Below are positions 1-7,823 of a stretch of 64,000 bases of DNA, piece by piece. Under the pieces are notes generated by a model. The model saw only the letters and a program-made list of their open reading frames with translations. It ran no database searches and was not told the origin of the DNA. The number at the start of each line of letters is the position of its first letter. The stretch's first letter is position 1. Location of the stretch: assembly GCF_001042595.1 (NCBI RefSeq), contig NZ_AP012326.1:2480001-2544000 (forward strand), written 5' to 3'. The translations under genes and the position numbers were made by a program. The DNA comes from Bifidobacterium dentium JCM 1195 = DSM 20436. GTDB taxonomy: Bacteria; Actinomycetota; Actinomycetes; Actinomycetales; Bifidobacteriaceae.

Positions 1-486
1 CTCGGCGAAATCGATGTCGACGCAGGCACAACCCTCATGCGCCTGCGGGTAGCCGATGGCTATACAGGGTTTGGAGAAATCGCCGGATGAGGCCGCGCGC
101 TCGTCATCCTGCTCGACATCGAGCAGCACCACGCCATCAACCAAATTGCTTTGCGTCACACGACGGATGTCGTTCACCGCGTCCGGTCCGGTCAGCAGCA
201 ACACATCATAACCGGCATTCCTCGCCGCCCACGCGGTATGCAGGAAGTAGGCGTTGTATTTGGCCTGATTGATGTCGCCACGAATCGGCGCACTTAATGC
301 GATGACCTGTGAACGTATGCCACGCATCTTGCGAGCGCTGGCGTCCGGGGTGTATCCAAGCTTCTCCACCGCCGCCATGACCTTGTCGGACGTCTTGGCG
401 GAAATCGAACGTTTGCCGGAAAGCGCATACGAGACGGTGCTGACGGACACCCCCGCTTCACGGGCCACATCCTTGATGCCTGCCAT
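1..486 (-). CDS. LacI-family transcriptional regulator (C-terminal part outside window)
   Basis: The first 162 residues are present and the reading frame stays open to the window edge. The N-terminus (MAGIKDVAREAGVSVSTVSY) is a classical LacI helix-turn-helix, followed by a hinge helix (ASARKMRGIRSQ) and the start of the periplasmic-binding-like effector domain, with strands such as VIALSAP and GYDVLLLTG. The start at 486 is chosen because a GGAGG ribosome-binding site lies 8 nt upstream; an ATG two codons earlier sits too close to it. Two near-palindromic sites with CGTTTCG/CGAAACG arms lie 120-185 bp upstream and suggest autoregulation. The regulated sugar genes lie outside the window, so the effector is unknown. 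Confidence 0.9.
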   Translation of the reverse strand, partial: MAGIKDVAREAGVSVSTVSYALSGKRSISAKTSDKVMAAVEKLGYTPDASARKMRGIRSQVIALSAPIRGDINQAKYNAYFLHTAWAARNAGYDVLLLTGPDAVNDIRRVTQSNLVDGVVLLDVEQDDERAASSGDFSKPCIAIGYPQAHEGCACVDIDFAE

Positions 487-608
487 CGTCATCGCCTCCT
501 TCGGCTTCCCTGCGTTCTCGACATCGTCTTTCGCGTCCTTCAGCGCTGCAATGCGTTGCATCGACGCTAGTCGTCACCGGCGAAACCCCTCGATCTCACT
601 AATCGAAT

Positions 609-670
609 CGTTTCGTCGAAACGTTTCAATAATCATACCCCACACAGAAAATATGTCAAACGTTTCGACA
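609..670. promoter_or_regulatory. Two LacI-type operator palindromes
   Basis: Positions 609-623 read CGTTTCGTCGAAACG, palindromic except for the central base, and overlap GAAACGTTTC at 618-627. Positions 654-670 read TGTCAAACGTTTCGACA, again a near-perfect palindrome around AACGTT. Both match the general form of LacI-family operators and lie just upstream of the divergent end of the truncated LacI gene. Function is inferred from symmetry and position only. Confidence 0.6.
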
Positions 671-1100
671 CGCTGAAGGCGGCGCCTTCTTGCGACTACA
701 AGACCACCATCTGCGAGCAGCAGGCCTCTCCTCGACAGCGACGGCCCCAAAACGTCGATTTAGAGGCCATAGCCGTCGAGTAGTCGCAAGATACTCGCAA
801 CCCACGGACGCAACCACCCGCATCAGCAGGCAGATTCGAACCTGACGAACGGAAAAAAGACCCCTTCAGCGGACGAGACTCATGAATCAGGCCACAGTCG
901 CCGACATACACGGACGGTTCCCACCCGGTGTTTGCTGGCGTGACATCTGCCGACCAAACGGATGCCCTCCGGTCGGGTTCGCTGGCAGAAGTCGGACGAC
1001 CGCCAACAAGTTTCCGATGCGCCTGCAGACTACCGGAATCATGCTGATTGAGCAGAGCCATAGCCACCGTAAGCATTGACGGATTGTGCAGATTTGCCAC
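671..1100. other. Gene-poor stretch with nested stem-loop and a doubtful 134-codon ORF
   Basis: No recognised gene lies between the LacI start and DedA. An 11-bp perfect inverted repeat (CTTGCGACTAC at 689-699, GTAGTCGCAAG at 780-790) encloses two further nested pairs: GGCCTCT 723-729 with AGAGGCC 762-768, and TCGAC 732-736 with GTCGA 754-758. A minus-strand reading frame from a GTG at 1100, with GGAGG 7 nt before it, runs 134 codons and stops inside the 689-699 arm. Its product is rich in Ser, Arg, Cys and Trp and has no domain I recognise. It may be a small gene, a structured RNA or a decayed element. Confidence 0.4.
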
Positions 1101-1152
1101 CCTTCGCCCTCCGCTCGGTCTCGCCCTAGAGCCCCACTGGTAGGCTTTAGCC

Positions 1153-1180
1153 TTGGTTCGTATACCCGTATGCCTACATA
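1153..1180 (+). promoter_or_regulatory. Candidate sigma-70 promoter for the DedA gene
   Basis: TTGGTT at 1153-1158 and TACATA at 1175-1180 are separated by 16 bp and precede the ATG at 1198 by a short leader holding an AGAGAGA ribosome-binding site. Assignment is by motif match only. Confidence 0.35.
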
Positions 1181-1197
1181 TTCACAGAGAGAACTCC

Positions 1198-1875
1198 ATG
1201 GGAATCATCAACTTCTTCATCAATCTGCTCAAGGACCCGCGCACTGCGATTGCCAGCTGGATCGCCATGGGCGTCGCCCCGACGCTTGGATTCATCTTCC
1301 TCATCGTCTTTATCGAGACGGGCGTGGTGTTCTTCCCCTTCCTTCCGGGCGACTCGTTGCTGTTCGCAGCCGGTTTCTTCGCCGCACCCGACGCCAAGAC
1401 CGGCGTCGCCGCCCTGCCGTTGTTCGCGCTGCTGCCGGTTGTCTGGTGCGCACCGATCATCGGCGATCAGTGCAACTACTGGATCGGCCATTTCTTCGGT
1501 CGCCGCATCATCGAATCCGGCAAAGTCAAGGCCATGACGCCGGAACGCATCGCCAAAACAGAAGCCATGATCGATAAGTGGGGCCCGCTGGCCGTGTTCC
1601 TCGGCCGCTTCTTCCCGTTCATCCGCACGTTCATGCCGTTCATTTCCGGCATTTCCGGCATGCGCTGGAGCCGTTTCACGCCGTTCTCCGTGCTCGGCGG
1701 TCTGTGCTGGTCCACCCTGTTCACATTGCTTGGCTACTTCTTCGGCGGCATTCCGGCGGTGCAGAAGCACTTCGAACTGGTGATCGTCGCAATTCTCGTA
1801 CTGTCGCTGATTCCGACGATCGTAGGCCTGCTCAAGGCCAAGTTCGGCAAGAAGGCTCCGGCTACCGAAGCCTGA
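1198..1875 (+). CDS. DedA-family (SNARE-associated) integral membrane protein
   Basis: 225 residues. The family contributes to membrane homeostasis and is linked to lipid-carrier flipping in other bacteria; the exact substrate is not visible here. Seen: an N-terminal re-entrant/TM stretch (APTLGFIFLIVFIETGVVFFPFLPGDSLLF, given here only as its start and end motifs FIETG and PGDSLLF), the signature GPLAVFLGRFFPFIRTFMPF around residues 130-150, then ISGMRW and a final hydrophobic segment before a Lys-rich tail. The ATG at 1198 is preferred over an upstream TTG because of the AGAGAGA leader and because DedA proteins start close to this point. It appears monocistronic, followed by a strong hairpin. 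Confidence 0.88.
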   Translation: MGIINFFINLLKDPRTAIASWIAMGVAPTLGFIFLIVFIETGVVFFPFLPGDSLLFAAGFFAAPDAKTGVAALPLFALLPVVWCAPIIGDQCNYWIGHFFGRRIIESGKVKAMTPERIAKTEAMIDKWGPLAVFLGRFFPFIRTFMPFISGISGMRWSRFTPFSVLGGLCWSTLFTLLGYFFGGIPAVQKHFELVIVAILVLSLIPTIVGLLKAKFGKKAPATEA

Positions 1876-1900
1876 CAGGCATAATCATTCCCAGCCATTG

Positions 1901-1945
1901 TTTCGGGTGGGCGGCGAATCGGGAGATTTTGCCGCCCGCCCGAAA
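1901..1945 (+). terminator. GC-rich hairpin after the DedA gene
   Basis: TTTCGGGTGGGCGGC (1901-1915) pairs with GCCGCCCGCCCGAAA (1931-1945), one mismatch, 15-nt loop. It lies 25 bp after the stop. No T-tract follows, so termination is probable but not certain. Confidence 0.55.
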
Positions 1946-2037
1946 GGCATCGCAACACGCGAACGTACAGAATTGCGTTCGTACACACTTCGTACTAAAG
2001 TTCTGAGAGTTGCCCTGCGAAGCAAGGTAACATCCAA

Positions 2038-2110
2038 GGGGCTGTAGCTCAGTTGGTAGAGCGCTTCGTTCGCATCGAAGAGGTCGCGGTTTCGACTACC
2101 GTCAGCTCCA
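2038..2110 (+). tRNA. tRNA-Ala (anticodon CGC)
   Basis: A 73-nt cloverleaf. The acceptor stem GGGGCTG pairs with CAGCTCC (one G-U), followed by discriminator A. The D-arm holds AGCTCAGTTGGTAGAGC. The anticodon stem CTTCG/CGAAG encloses the loop TTCGCAT, giving anticodon CGC, which reads GCG alanine codons. The T-arm is GCGGT-TTCGACT-ACCGT. CCA is not encoded. The TTCGACT loop is slightly unusual relative to the usual TTCRANY but fits it. Confidence 0.95.
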
Positions 2111-2114
2111 CGAA

Positions 2115-2150
2115 AGCCCGCTGCATTCATTCCACCGCAGCGGGCTTTTT
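2115..2150 (+). terminator. Rho-independent terminator of the tRNA gene
   Basis: AGCCCGCTGC (2115-2124) pairs perfectly with GCAGCGGGCT (2137-2146) and is followed by TTTTGATTTG. It begins 5 nt after the mature tRNA end. Confidence 0.9.
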
Positions 2151-2311
2151 GATTTGTTTTCCGTCTTTTTTCAACGTTCAGCATAAAGCTGGCCTGTCAT
2201 AAAAGCCAAAGGGCATGCTCGTAAATCACCCTCCTTAAGCCGCGCAACGAAGCACCACAGAAAGAAGCAGCCAAGGCGGCCTCCCAACGCCACATTCGCT
2301 CACAATAGCCA

Positions 2312-2471
2312 TTTAACGGGGTCATTTTTGGCGATTTATATGACTTCGACCCCGTTAAAACTGATTTCTTGCCTCAAGAATACCGGTTCTCTCAATATAT
2401 CGCTTGAAAATCGACTAAAATGGCGTTTAACAGTGCTATTGTTGACAATCTATATGACTTTGACCCCGTTA
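2312..2471. repeat. Inverted and direct repeats carrying GACCCCGTTA upstream of the ATPase gene
   Basis: TTTAACGGGGTC (2312-2323) is inverted exactly as GACCCCGTTAAA (2348-2359). A 21-bp unit beginning TATATGACTT and ending GACCCCGTTA occurs at 2337-2357 and again at 2451-2471 with one C/T difference. The two copies are 114 bp apart, a multiple of three, and in the same frame both encode LYDFDPV, the difference being synonymous. The second copy lies 30 bp before the chosen ATG of the ATPase gene. Confidence 0.75.
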
Positions 2472-2500
2472 GACGGCTCTTCCAGTATGAAGGAGTGGCA

Positions 2501-3739
2501 ATGGAGACGTATCGCAGGGAGCATTACTTGACCCAGCTTCGCCCATTCTATGATGATTCAGACCTCATCAAAGTGATTACCGGCATCCGCCGATGTGGCA
2601 AATCCAGCCTAATGAACACCGTCATGGACGAGCTTCTCAAGCTCAAGGTCCCGAAAAACAACATCATCTACATCAACTTGGATCGCAGGGAGCACCGCAC
2701 CGTCACGACGCCAGAGAAACTTGACCGTGTCATCGAACGAGCCGTAAGGGGCGCAAGCGACGGATTGCGATATCTGTTCATCGATGAAGTACAGAACGTC
2801 AAAGGCTTCGAAACCGTCATCAACGGATGGCGAGAGGAAGGAGACTGCTCTATCTTCATGACTGGCTCAAATTCCTATCTACTGTCCGGCGAGCTCGCTA
2901 CCAAGCTCACAGGCCGATATATCGAACTGGAAATGTTCACCCTTTCCTTCCACGAGTATCTTGGCATGCGCAACTTCTTGAATAAGCCAGCAATTCCGAC
3001 ATCACAGGCATTCCGCGACTACTTGACCTACGGTGGATTTCCGAAGTCATTGGAGTATGACGACCCCGACGCGAAGGCGGCCTATATTCAGGACGTTATC
3101 GGGCAAATCTTCGATAAGGACATCACTGCACGAAAGACGGTACGCAATCGCGACACATTCGCACGTGTGCAGGATTACCTCATCAATAACTGCGCCGCCC
3201 CCACGAATCTCACCGGTATCATAAAATATTTGAAGAACAGCGAAAACGTTACTCTCAAACGTGAGACACTCGCCACCTACATACGGTTGCTAAAGAACGC
3301 GAAAATCCTATACAAATGCCCGCGTTTCGACTTACGATCCCGCAAGTCACTGAGAGGCGGAGAGAAGTACTACCTCGCCGACCCGGGTATACGATTCGCC
3401 CGCAATACTGATGCAAGAATCAGCTACGGACCCTCGCTGGAGAATGCACTATATACACATCTAAAGTCGAAGGGGTACGACGTGAGTGTCGGCACGATAG
3501 GAAAGCTCGAATGTGACTTCATCATCAGGAAACGCGATCAGTATGCATATATCCAGGTGTCAATGAGTATCCAAGATCCAACCGTCGAGGAGCGTGAGTA
3601 CCGTCCGTTTGGCAAACTCGCCGACGGCTACCCGAAATACCTGTTCACATTGGACCCACTGCCTCTACAACGTGATGGCGTACGTCATCTCAACCTCATG
3701 GAATTTTTGCAAAACGACGGCGACATCAACTTTGGCTAA
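2501..3739 (+). CDS. AAA+ ATPase with DUF4143 C-terminal domain
   Basis: 412 residues from the ATG at 2501, chosen because AAGGAG lies 5 nt upstream; the frame is open 27 codons further up. Residues 20-200 form a P-loop ATPase: Walker A GIRRCGKSS at 28-36 and Walker B YLFIDEVQN with D95-E96, then a sensor-like FMTGSNSYLL. A winged-helix-like middle part is followed by the DUF4143 region, which ends in a PD-(D/E)XK-like stretch (LECDFIIRKRDQYAYIQVS). Such proteins are common in bacteria and archaea, often in accessory regions, and their role is not established. Codon use is more AT-rich than in the neighbours and the gene stands alone, which fits acquisition by transfer. Confidence 0.85.
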   Translation: METYRREHYLTQLRPFYDDSDLIKVITGIRRCGKSSLMNTVMDELLKLKVPKNNIIYINLDRREHRTVTTPEKLDRVIERAVRGASDGLRYLFIDEVQNVKGFETVINGWREEGDCSIFMTGSNSYLLSGELATKLTGRYIELEMFTLSFHEYLGMRNFLNKPAIPTSQAFRDYLTYGGFPKSLEYDDPDAKAAYIQDVIGQIFDKDITARKTVRNRDTFARVQDYLINNCAAPTNLTGIIKYLKNSENVTLKRETLATYIRLLKNAKILYKCPRFDLRSRKSLRGGEKYYLADPGIRFARNTDARISYGPSLENALYTHLKSKGYDVSVGTIGKLECDFIIRKRDQYAYIQVSMSIQDPTVEEREYRPFGKLADGYPKYLFTLDPLPLQRDGVRHLNLMEFLQNDGDINFG

Positions 3740-3760
3740 GCACCGGCAGCGAGTATGACT

Positions 3761-3796
3761 TCATAAGGAAATTTGTACGACAATCACACCTTATGA
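3761..3796. terminator. Weak hairpin between convergent genes
   Basis: TCATAAGG (3761-3768) pairs with CCTTATGA (3789-3796) around a 20-nt loop, between the convergent ATPase and LacI genes. No T-tract; a tentative call. Confidence 0.3.
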
Positions 3797-3877
3797 GTGA
3801 AACGACTCCTTAGGGTTGCTTGACGACGAAGAGCAGGGCCTCGGAATCCAAAGGTTCGCACGCAACACCATCATCAG

Positions 3878-4846
3878 TTACAGGCTGACATTGACCCCCA
3901 TCGGAATAACATAGGAAAGGGACTCGAGTTGGTCTCCATCAATCCGCTTCATAAGAACATCCACCACTGTTCGCGCCAGCAAATCATACGATTGGGCAAC
4001 AGTAAGCAGTGGCGGGAACACGGCCTGCGCAAGAAATGTACCGTCGTAGCCAAATATGAATAAATCATCCGGAACCTGCATTCCCCGCGCAAGCGCCTGT
4101 CTCTGAATCGCCGCAGCCACAGGGTCGGCGGAAAATACTCCATCGAGTCCAGGATATGAATTGAGAATCTCGTCAGCAGTATTCAGATACGTTGAAAACT
4201 CAAATTGATTCAGTTGCAGTTCCTGAGTAATACAGGTAATGCCATGCTCACGCATCCGCTTCGCGAAAATCTCATGCCGCATGTTCGATGGAGTCTTCAC
4301 CTGCCCCGACGCGACCAGCTGCACCACTTTATGGCATCCACGATCAATAAATGCTTGCGCGGCAATCTCGCCACCCTGAACATGATCAGAAGCCACAACT
4401 GGAATGTCATCAGCCAGATTACGGTCCAACGCCACAATCGGAGCATTGATATCGGAATAGTTGATATCAACAGAATGGGAACCGATAATAATTCCGTCGA
4501 CTTTATTAGCAGTCAACATATCGATGTATTTTCGTTCTTTTTGTGATGAATGCATGGTGTTACACAGAATCATCTTGTATCCGCGAGTATCTAATGCATC
4601 CTCGATCCTTGCGGTTATCGTAGAGAAGAATGGATGTTCCACATCAGGAATCACCAGACCAACCAGACTCGTCTTGCTGGTGTACAAACTTCGCGCTATC
4701 TGATTGGGTTGATAATGTAATTCCTCAATGGCCGCCTGTATGGCGGCCTTGGTCTTTTCCGACATATAGCCACGATTGTTGAGATAACGTGACACCGTAT
4801 TTTTGGAGACCCCTGCGGTCTGCGCAACATCCGTAATCGTCGGCAT
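3878..4846 (-). CDS. LacI-family regulator of the fructo-oligosaccharide operon
   Basis: 322 residues. HTH at 1-22 (MPTITDVAQTAGVSKNTVSR), hinge helix around PNQIARSLYTSKT at 52-64, then a type I periplasmic-binding fold (VGLVIPDVEHPFF; GVFSADPVAAAI; FIFGYDGT). It is the last of six minus-strand genes after the binding protein, two permeases, GH172 and GH32, so it most likely controls this operon, including its own synthesis. Effector presumably a fructose-containing sugar or its breakdown product (inference). A long hairpin separates it from the GH32 gene and may lower its expression. A start at 4846 is supported by GGGAGGAATG upstream. Confidence 0.9.
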   Translation of the reverse strand: MPTITDVAQTAGVSKNTVSRYLNNRGYMSEKTKAAIQAAIEELHYQPNQIARSLYTSKTSLVGLVIPDVEHPFFSTITARIEDALDTRGYKMILCNTMHSSQKERKYIDMLTANKVDGIIIGSHSVDINYSDINAPIVALDRNLADDIPVVASDHVQGGEIAAQAFIDRGCHKVVQLVASGQVKTPSNMRHEIFAKRMREHGITCITQELQLNQFEFSTYLNTADEILNSYPGLDGVFSADPVAAAIQRQALARGMQVPDDLFIFGYDGTFLAQAVFPPLLTVAQSYDLLARTVVDVLMKRIDGDQLESLSYVIPMGVNVSL

Positions 4847-4867
4847 GACATTCCTCCCTCACATATG

Positions 4868-4916
4868 CGGCAGTGCACGGAATCAATATGGCTTCATATT
4901 ATTCTGTACACTGCCG
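4868..4916 (-). promoter_or_regulatory. Long intercistronic hairpin between GH32 and LacI genes
   Basis: Positions 4868-4916 fold almost completely: CGGCAGTG with CACTGCCG at the base, GGAAT with ATTCT in the middle, and AATATG with CATATT around a GCTT tetraloop. It lies between the stop of GH32 and the ribosome-binding site of the regulator gene. Likely roles are partial termination, mRNA end protection or control of regulator dosage; the choice is inference. Confidence 0.65.
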
Positions 4917-4939
4917 TTCTCAATCGTCAATGTCGAGAA

Positions 4940-6421
4940 TCAGACCGCATCCAAGCCATATCCTTTGACATCGACCAGTACCGCATCCCCATTTTTCGCG
5001 TACATGGAAATACCGTTGTGTTCATTGTCAGCAAAGACATTCATCGAGTGAACGACACGTCCTCCATCAACGAAAATCTCCATCGAACTCTGATCACTGA
5101 GCAGTATTACGTCGAGTTTCTCTTTTCCTTGGACAGAAAGCGGACTTCGCGATGTACCTTTACTCCATTCATCGGCCTTGTCACGATTCACACTCATACG
5201 CGCATGGGCCAGATCGAAGTCGACCACCAACGCCCGATCATCATGTTGGCGTAGATTCAAGTGAATGGAAGTTGCATCGGTTTGCATCAAATCGATGGAG
5301 AAACCCAGCTCGTAAGCCACTCCATCACCGACCCTTAACGTCGTTGATTCTTCGCCAAGACGAATTGTCGGCGGCAGCACCGCCATCTCGCTACGCAACG
5401 TACTGATTTCATCAACAGGCATGATGGAAAGCGTTAAGTTGTCATTCATACGTACCTCACGTGGAACGGCGAACGACCCACACCAACCTTCTCGCCAGGT
5501 CGGCCCCCAATCCTTCCAAAATGGCATCCAGTCCCATCCATTGGCCCAGCCGACCATGATACGGCGACCATTCCCATCTTGGAATGTCTGCGGAGCGTAG
5601 AAATCAAACCCCCAATCAGCTTCTCCCGTCACGGTATAGGTGAAGCTCCCCGTCCCGTAATCGAAATCGCCTACGAAATAGACGGTGGTTCGTTCTCCGA
5701 TACCCATCGGCGAACATAGGAAGACCCATTTGTCTCCTAGCGGGAAGAAGTCCGGGCACTCCCACATGAAGCCCCACTCACCTCGGGATTCGAATAACAC
5801 ATTAAAGAATTCCCAATGCAACAGATCTTTCGAACGATACAGCAACGCCTGAGCCCTACCGTCGCGTTGAGCACCGCAAACCAGATAGTACAAGCCTTCA
5901 TGTTCCCAAACTTTCGGATCACGAAAGAAGTCGTGCGGAACCCCTTCCGGAGGTTCTATGACAGGGTTTCCCTCGCACTTGCTAAAGTGCACCCCGTCTA
6001 CGCTCACTGCCACGTTCTGCGTCTGCTCAAATCCATTGCCATTATTAGCTGTGCCAGTGTATACCAAGTATAAATCGCCATCTTTTTCGATTGCACTACC
6101 GGAAAAACAGCCTCCCTGAGGATGGTCGTCATAAATCTCACTGGGAGCAAGAGCCACAGGCAAATGTTCCCAATGCAACAGATCATCACTGACGGCATGC
6201 CCCCAATGCATCTGTGACCAGAATCCACTATAGGGATTGAATTGATAGAAGAAATGGTATTTACCCTTATAATAAATCAGCCCATTAGGATCATTAATCC
6301 AACCGCAGGGTCCCATGAAATGGTATCGTTGACGCATTGCCGTTTTCGCCACTTCAGATGCCTGTTGCTCGATAACGTGTTGTGCCCGATCAATCGCAGA
6401 CTGCATGGTTTCTTTACTCAT
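4940..6421 (-). CDS. GH32 beta-fructofuranosidase
   Basis: 493 residues, no signal peptide, so cytoplasmic. It hydrolyses beta-fructofuranosyl bonds (sucrose, fructo-oligosaccharides or inulin-derived sugars). The three GH32 motifs are present: WINDPNG at 41-47 with nucleophile D44, FRDP with stabiliser D168, and the EC motif MWECPDF with acid/base E221. A five-bladed propeller spans about 33-330; a C-terminal beta-sandwich follows, ending in ADNEHNGISMYAKNGD. The ATG overlaps the last 4 bases of the GH172 gene, so the two are translationally coupled. In that context it probably completes degradation of the product released by GH172. Sucrose-6-phosphate hydrolase is a less likely label, as the partner is an ABC, not a PTS, transporter. 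Confidence 0.93.
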   Translation of the reverse strand: MSKETMQSAIDRAQHVIEQQASEVAKTAMRQRYHFMGPCGWINDPNGLIYYKGKYHFFYQFNPYSGFWSQMHWGHAVSDDLLHWEHLPVALAPSEIYDDHPQGGCFSGSAIEKDGDLYLVYTGTANNGNGFEQTQNVAVSVDGVHFSKCEGNPVIEPPEGVPHDFFRDPKVWEHEGLYYLVCGAQRDGRAQALLYRSKDLLHWEFFNVLFESRGEWGFMWECPDFFPLGDKWVFLCSPMGIGERTTVYFVGDFDYGTGSFTYTVTGEADWGFDFYAPQTFQDGNGRRIMVGWANGWDWMPFWKDWGPTWREGWCGSFAVPREVRMNDNLTLSIMPVDEISTLRSEMAVLPPTIRLGEESTTLRVGDGVAYELGFSIDLMQTDATSIHLNLRQHDDRALVVDFDLAHARMSVNRDKADEWSKGTSRSPLSVQGKEKLDVILLSDQSSMEIFVDGGRVVHSMNVFADNEHNGISMYAKNGDAVLVDVKGYGLDAV

Positions 6422-7776
6422 TGTTCTCTCTCCGCATCAAATGCATCACGAAGTTTTTTGGCGAATTCCGTGTTCAGCTTGGACTCACGACGAGCCTTGT
6501 CCTCCTTGATTCGGAATTGCGTATCGCGACGAGGCTCGTAGTCCTTCCATCTCTTCTGATAAGTATCGCGTGCAGCTTGTTGTTCTTCGGTAAGTTGCGG
6601 TAGAACCAGTTTACGCTCAGGAAGTTGCGGAACTACGGGCAAACGATCCTCGACCGGTGCAATGGTGATCCGGCTTGCCGTCGGCAAAATCTGATACCAG
6701 TAGGCCGTAGAACTCCAATCATCGGACAACTGATTGGCATGACCATGCTCGATAGTCACCTTCAGATGCTTTTCAAAGCGCACCGGATCAGTGATATGCC
6801 AACGATATGAAACTTGGAATCCATCAGTATCCCCTTCATGGACGATAGTGCCGAAGAATGGATACGCATTGCGCTGCATACCCCAGGCATGGTTGAAATA
6901 ATCCTCAGTACCGGTGCCGTTCAAACTCGGATATTCCTCACCATCGATGAAGAACATATCGTTGCCTTCTCCCCACCAACTTCCTTGGAAGTGCTTGACC
7001 GTGAGATTACAGCCAACGTAGTGGCCTGTCCCCTCGACATCCAACACCGTATAGTTGTTCTCTCCTTTGAAGTTCGTGACGTTATTGACTTCCGGCGAAT
7101 TGACCTGCAATTCCGGTCCCCAGCCATTGCATGGGTTTTCGCGATGCCATGCCGCATGGAAGTAAGCGGTATCCTCCGGTAGAGGCTCGCCGTACATTTC
7201 ATAGTCGATGTTGAAGTACAGAATGAACGGCAACTCGTTATCATTGACGATTTCAATCTTCGCCTTCTTATTGAAAGGCATCGGGAAATAGCATGATACG
7301 GAGCAGGGTGCACCAAACTTTCCTGCTTCCTCCGGCTTGAGCGATACATTAAACGGCAGTGAGGAGAAGTTGCCAGGGTAGCTGTTGCCTATGCAGAAGA
7401 AATCTCCGAACGGCACCAACACGCTTGGGGTGTCTTGGTCATCCCATGTGATCTTGATAAGCGCCTTGCGGTAATAGAAAGGATCGTAGGCGTCCCAGAT
7501 TACACCGAGTGCCGGGTGAATCTCCATCACCGGAGCCGCCGAAGCGTTTAATTCCGGGTCAAGGATACTCGGTGCCACCACCTTGCGACATGAAGAGGTC
7601 ATCCACATATGGGTGATGCAACCCGGACCTTCGATTTCTCCCAAGGTAATGCTCTCTCCCGCAGGAATCTCCCAGTAATCCTGGTTCTTTCCCCGCTGGT
7701 CCCAACTGGCCAACCTACCGTTACGAGCATGCTTCACCTTAGTGAGGTCCTTGAAAAGACCAGTGATTTCACTCAT
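6418..7776 (-). CDS. GH172 (DUF2961) enzyme, difructose dianhydride I synthase/hydrolase-like
   Basis: 452 residues, no signal peptide. DUF2961 proteins founded GH172, known for alpha-D-fructofuranosidase/difructose dianhydride I synthase-hydrolase activity in B. dentium and for alpha-D-arabinofuranosidases in other bacteria. Two jelly-roll halves are visible: an N-terminal one around ARNGRLASWDQRG and GPGCITHMW, and a C-terminal one around WWGEGNDMFFIDGE and GTGTEDYFNHAWG. E270 in WWGEGND and E291 in GTGTED fall exactly where I recall the catalytic acid/base and nucleophile of the B. dentium enzyme. The length also agrees. It is preceded by its transporter and followed, with a 4-bp overlap, by GH32. 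Alternative: an arabinofuranosidase, made less likely by the GH32 partner. Confidence 0.88.
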   Translation of the reverse strand: MSEITGLFKDLTKVKHARNGRLASWDQRGKNQDYWEIPAGESITLGEIEGPGCITHMWMTSSCRKVVAPSILDPELNASAAPVMEIHPALGVIWDAYDPFYYRKALIKITWDDQDTPSVLVPFGDFFCIGNSYPGNFSSLPFNVSLKPEEAGKFGAPCSVSCYFPMPFNKKAKIEIVNDNELPFILYFNIDYEMYGEPLPEDTAYFHAAWHRENPCNGWGPELQVNSPEVNNVTNFKGENNYTVLDVEGTGHYVGCNLTVKHFQGSWWGEGNDMFFIDGEEYPSLNGTGTEDYFNHAWGMQRNAYPFFGTIVHEGDTDGFQVSYRWHITDPVRFEKHLKVTIEHGHANQLSDDWSSTAYWYQILPTASRITIAPVEDRLPVVPQLPERKLVLPQLTEEQQAARDTYQKRWKDYEPRRDTQFRIKEDKARRESKLNTEFAKKLRDAFDAEREQ

Positions 7777-7823
7777 GATTATCTCCTTCGATATTGTTTA
7801 TTTTTAAATTCATTGCTGATTTC

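Noticed and set aside
696..1100. 134-codon frame called as a confident gene
   Set aside because: It has a plausible start but no recognisable fold, odd composition, and ends inside a stem-loop; kept only as a doubtful part of a structured region.
2420..2500. Upstream start of the DUF4143 ATPase at 2420
   Set aside because: The 27 extra codons cross the repeat and lack a ribosome-binding site; the ATG at 2501 has AAGGAG and starts in the usual family position.
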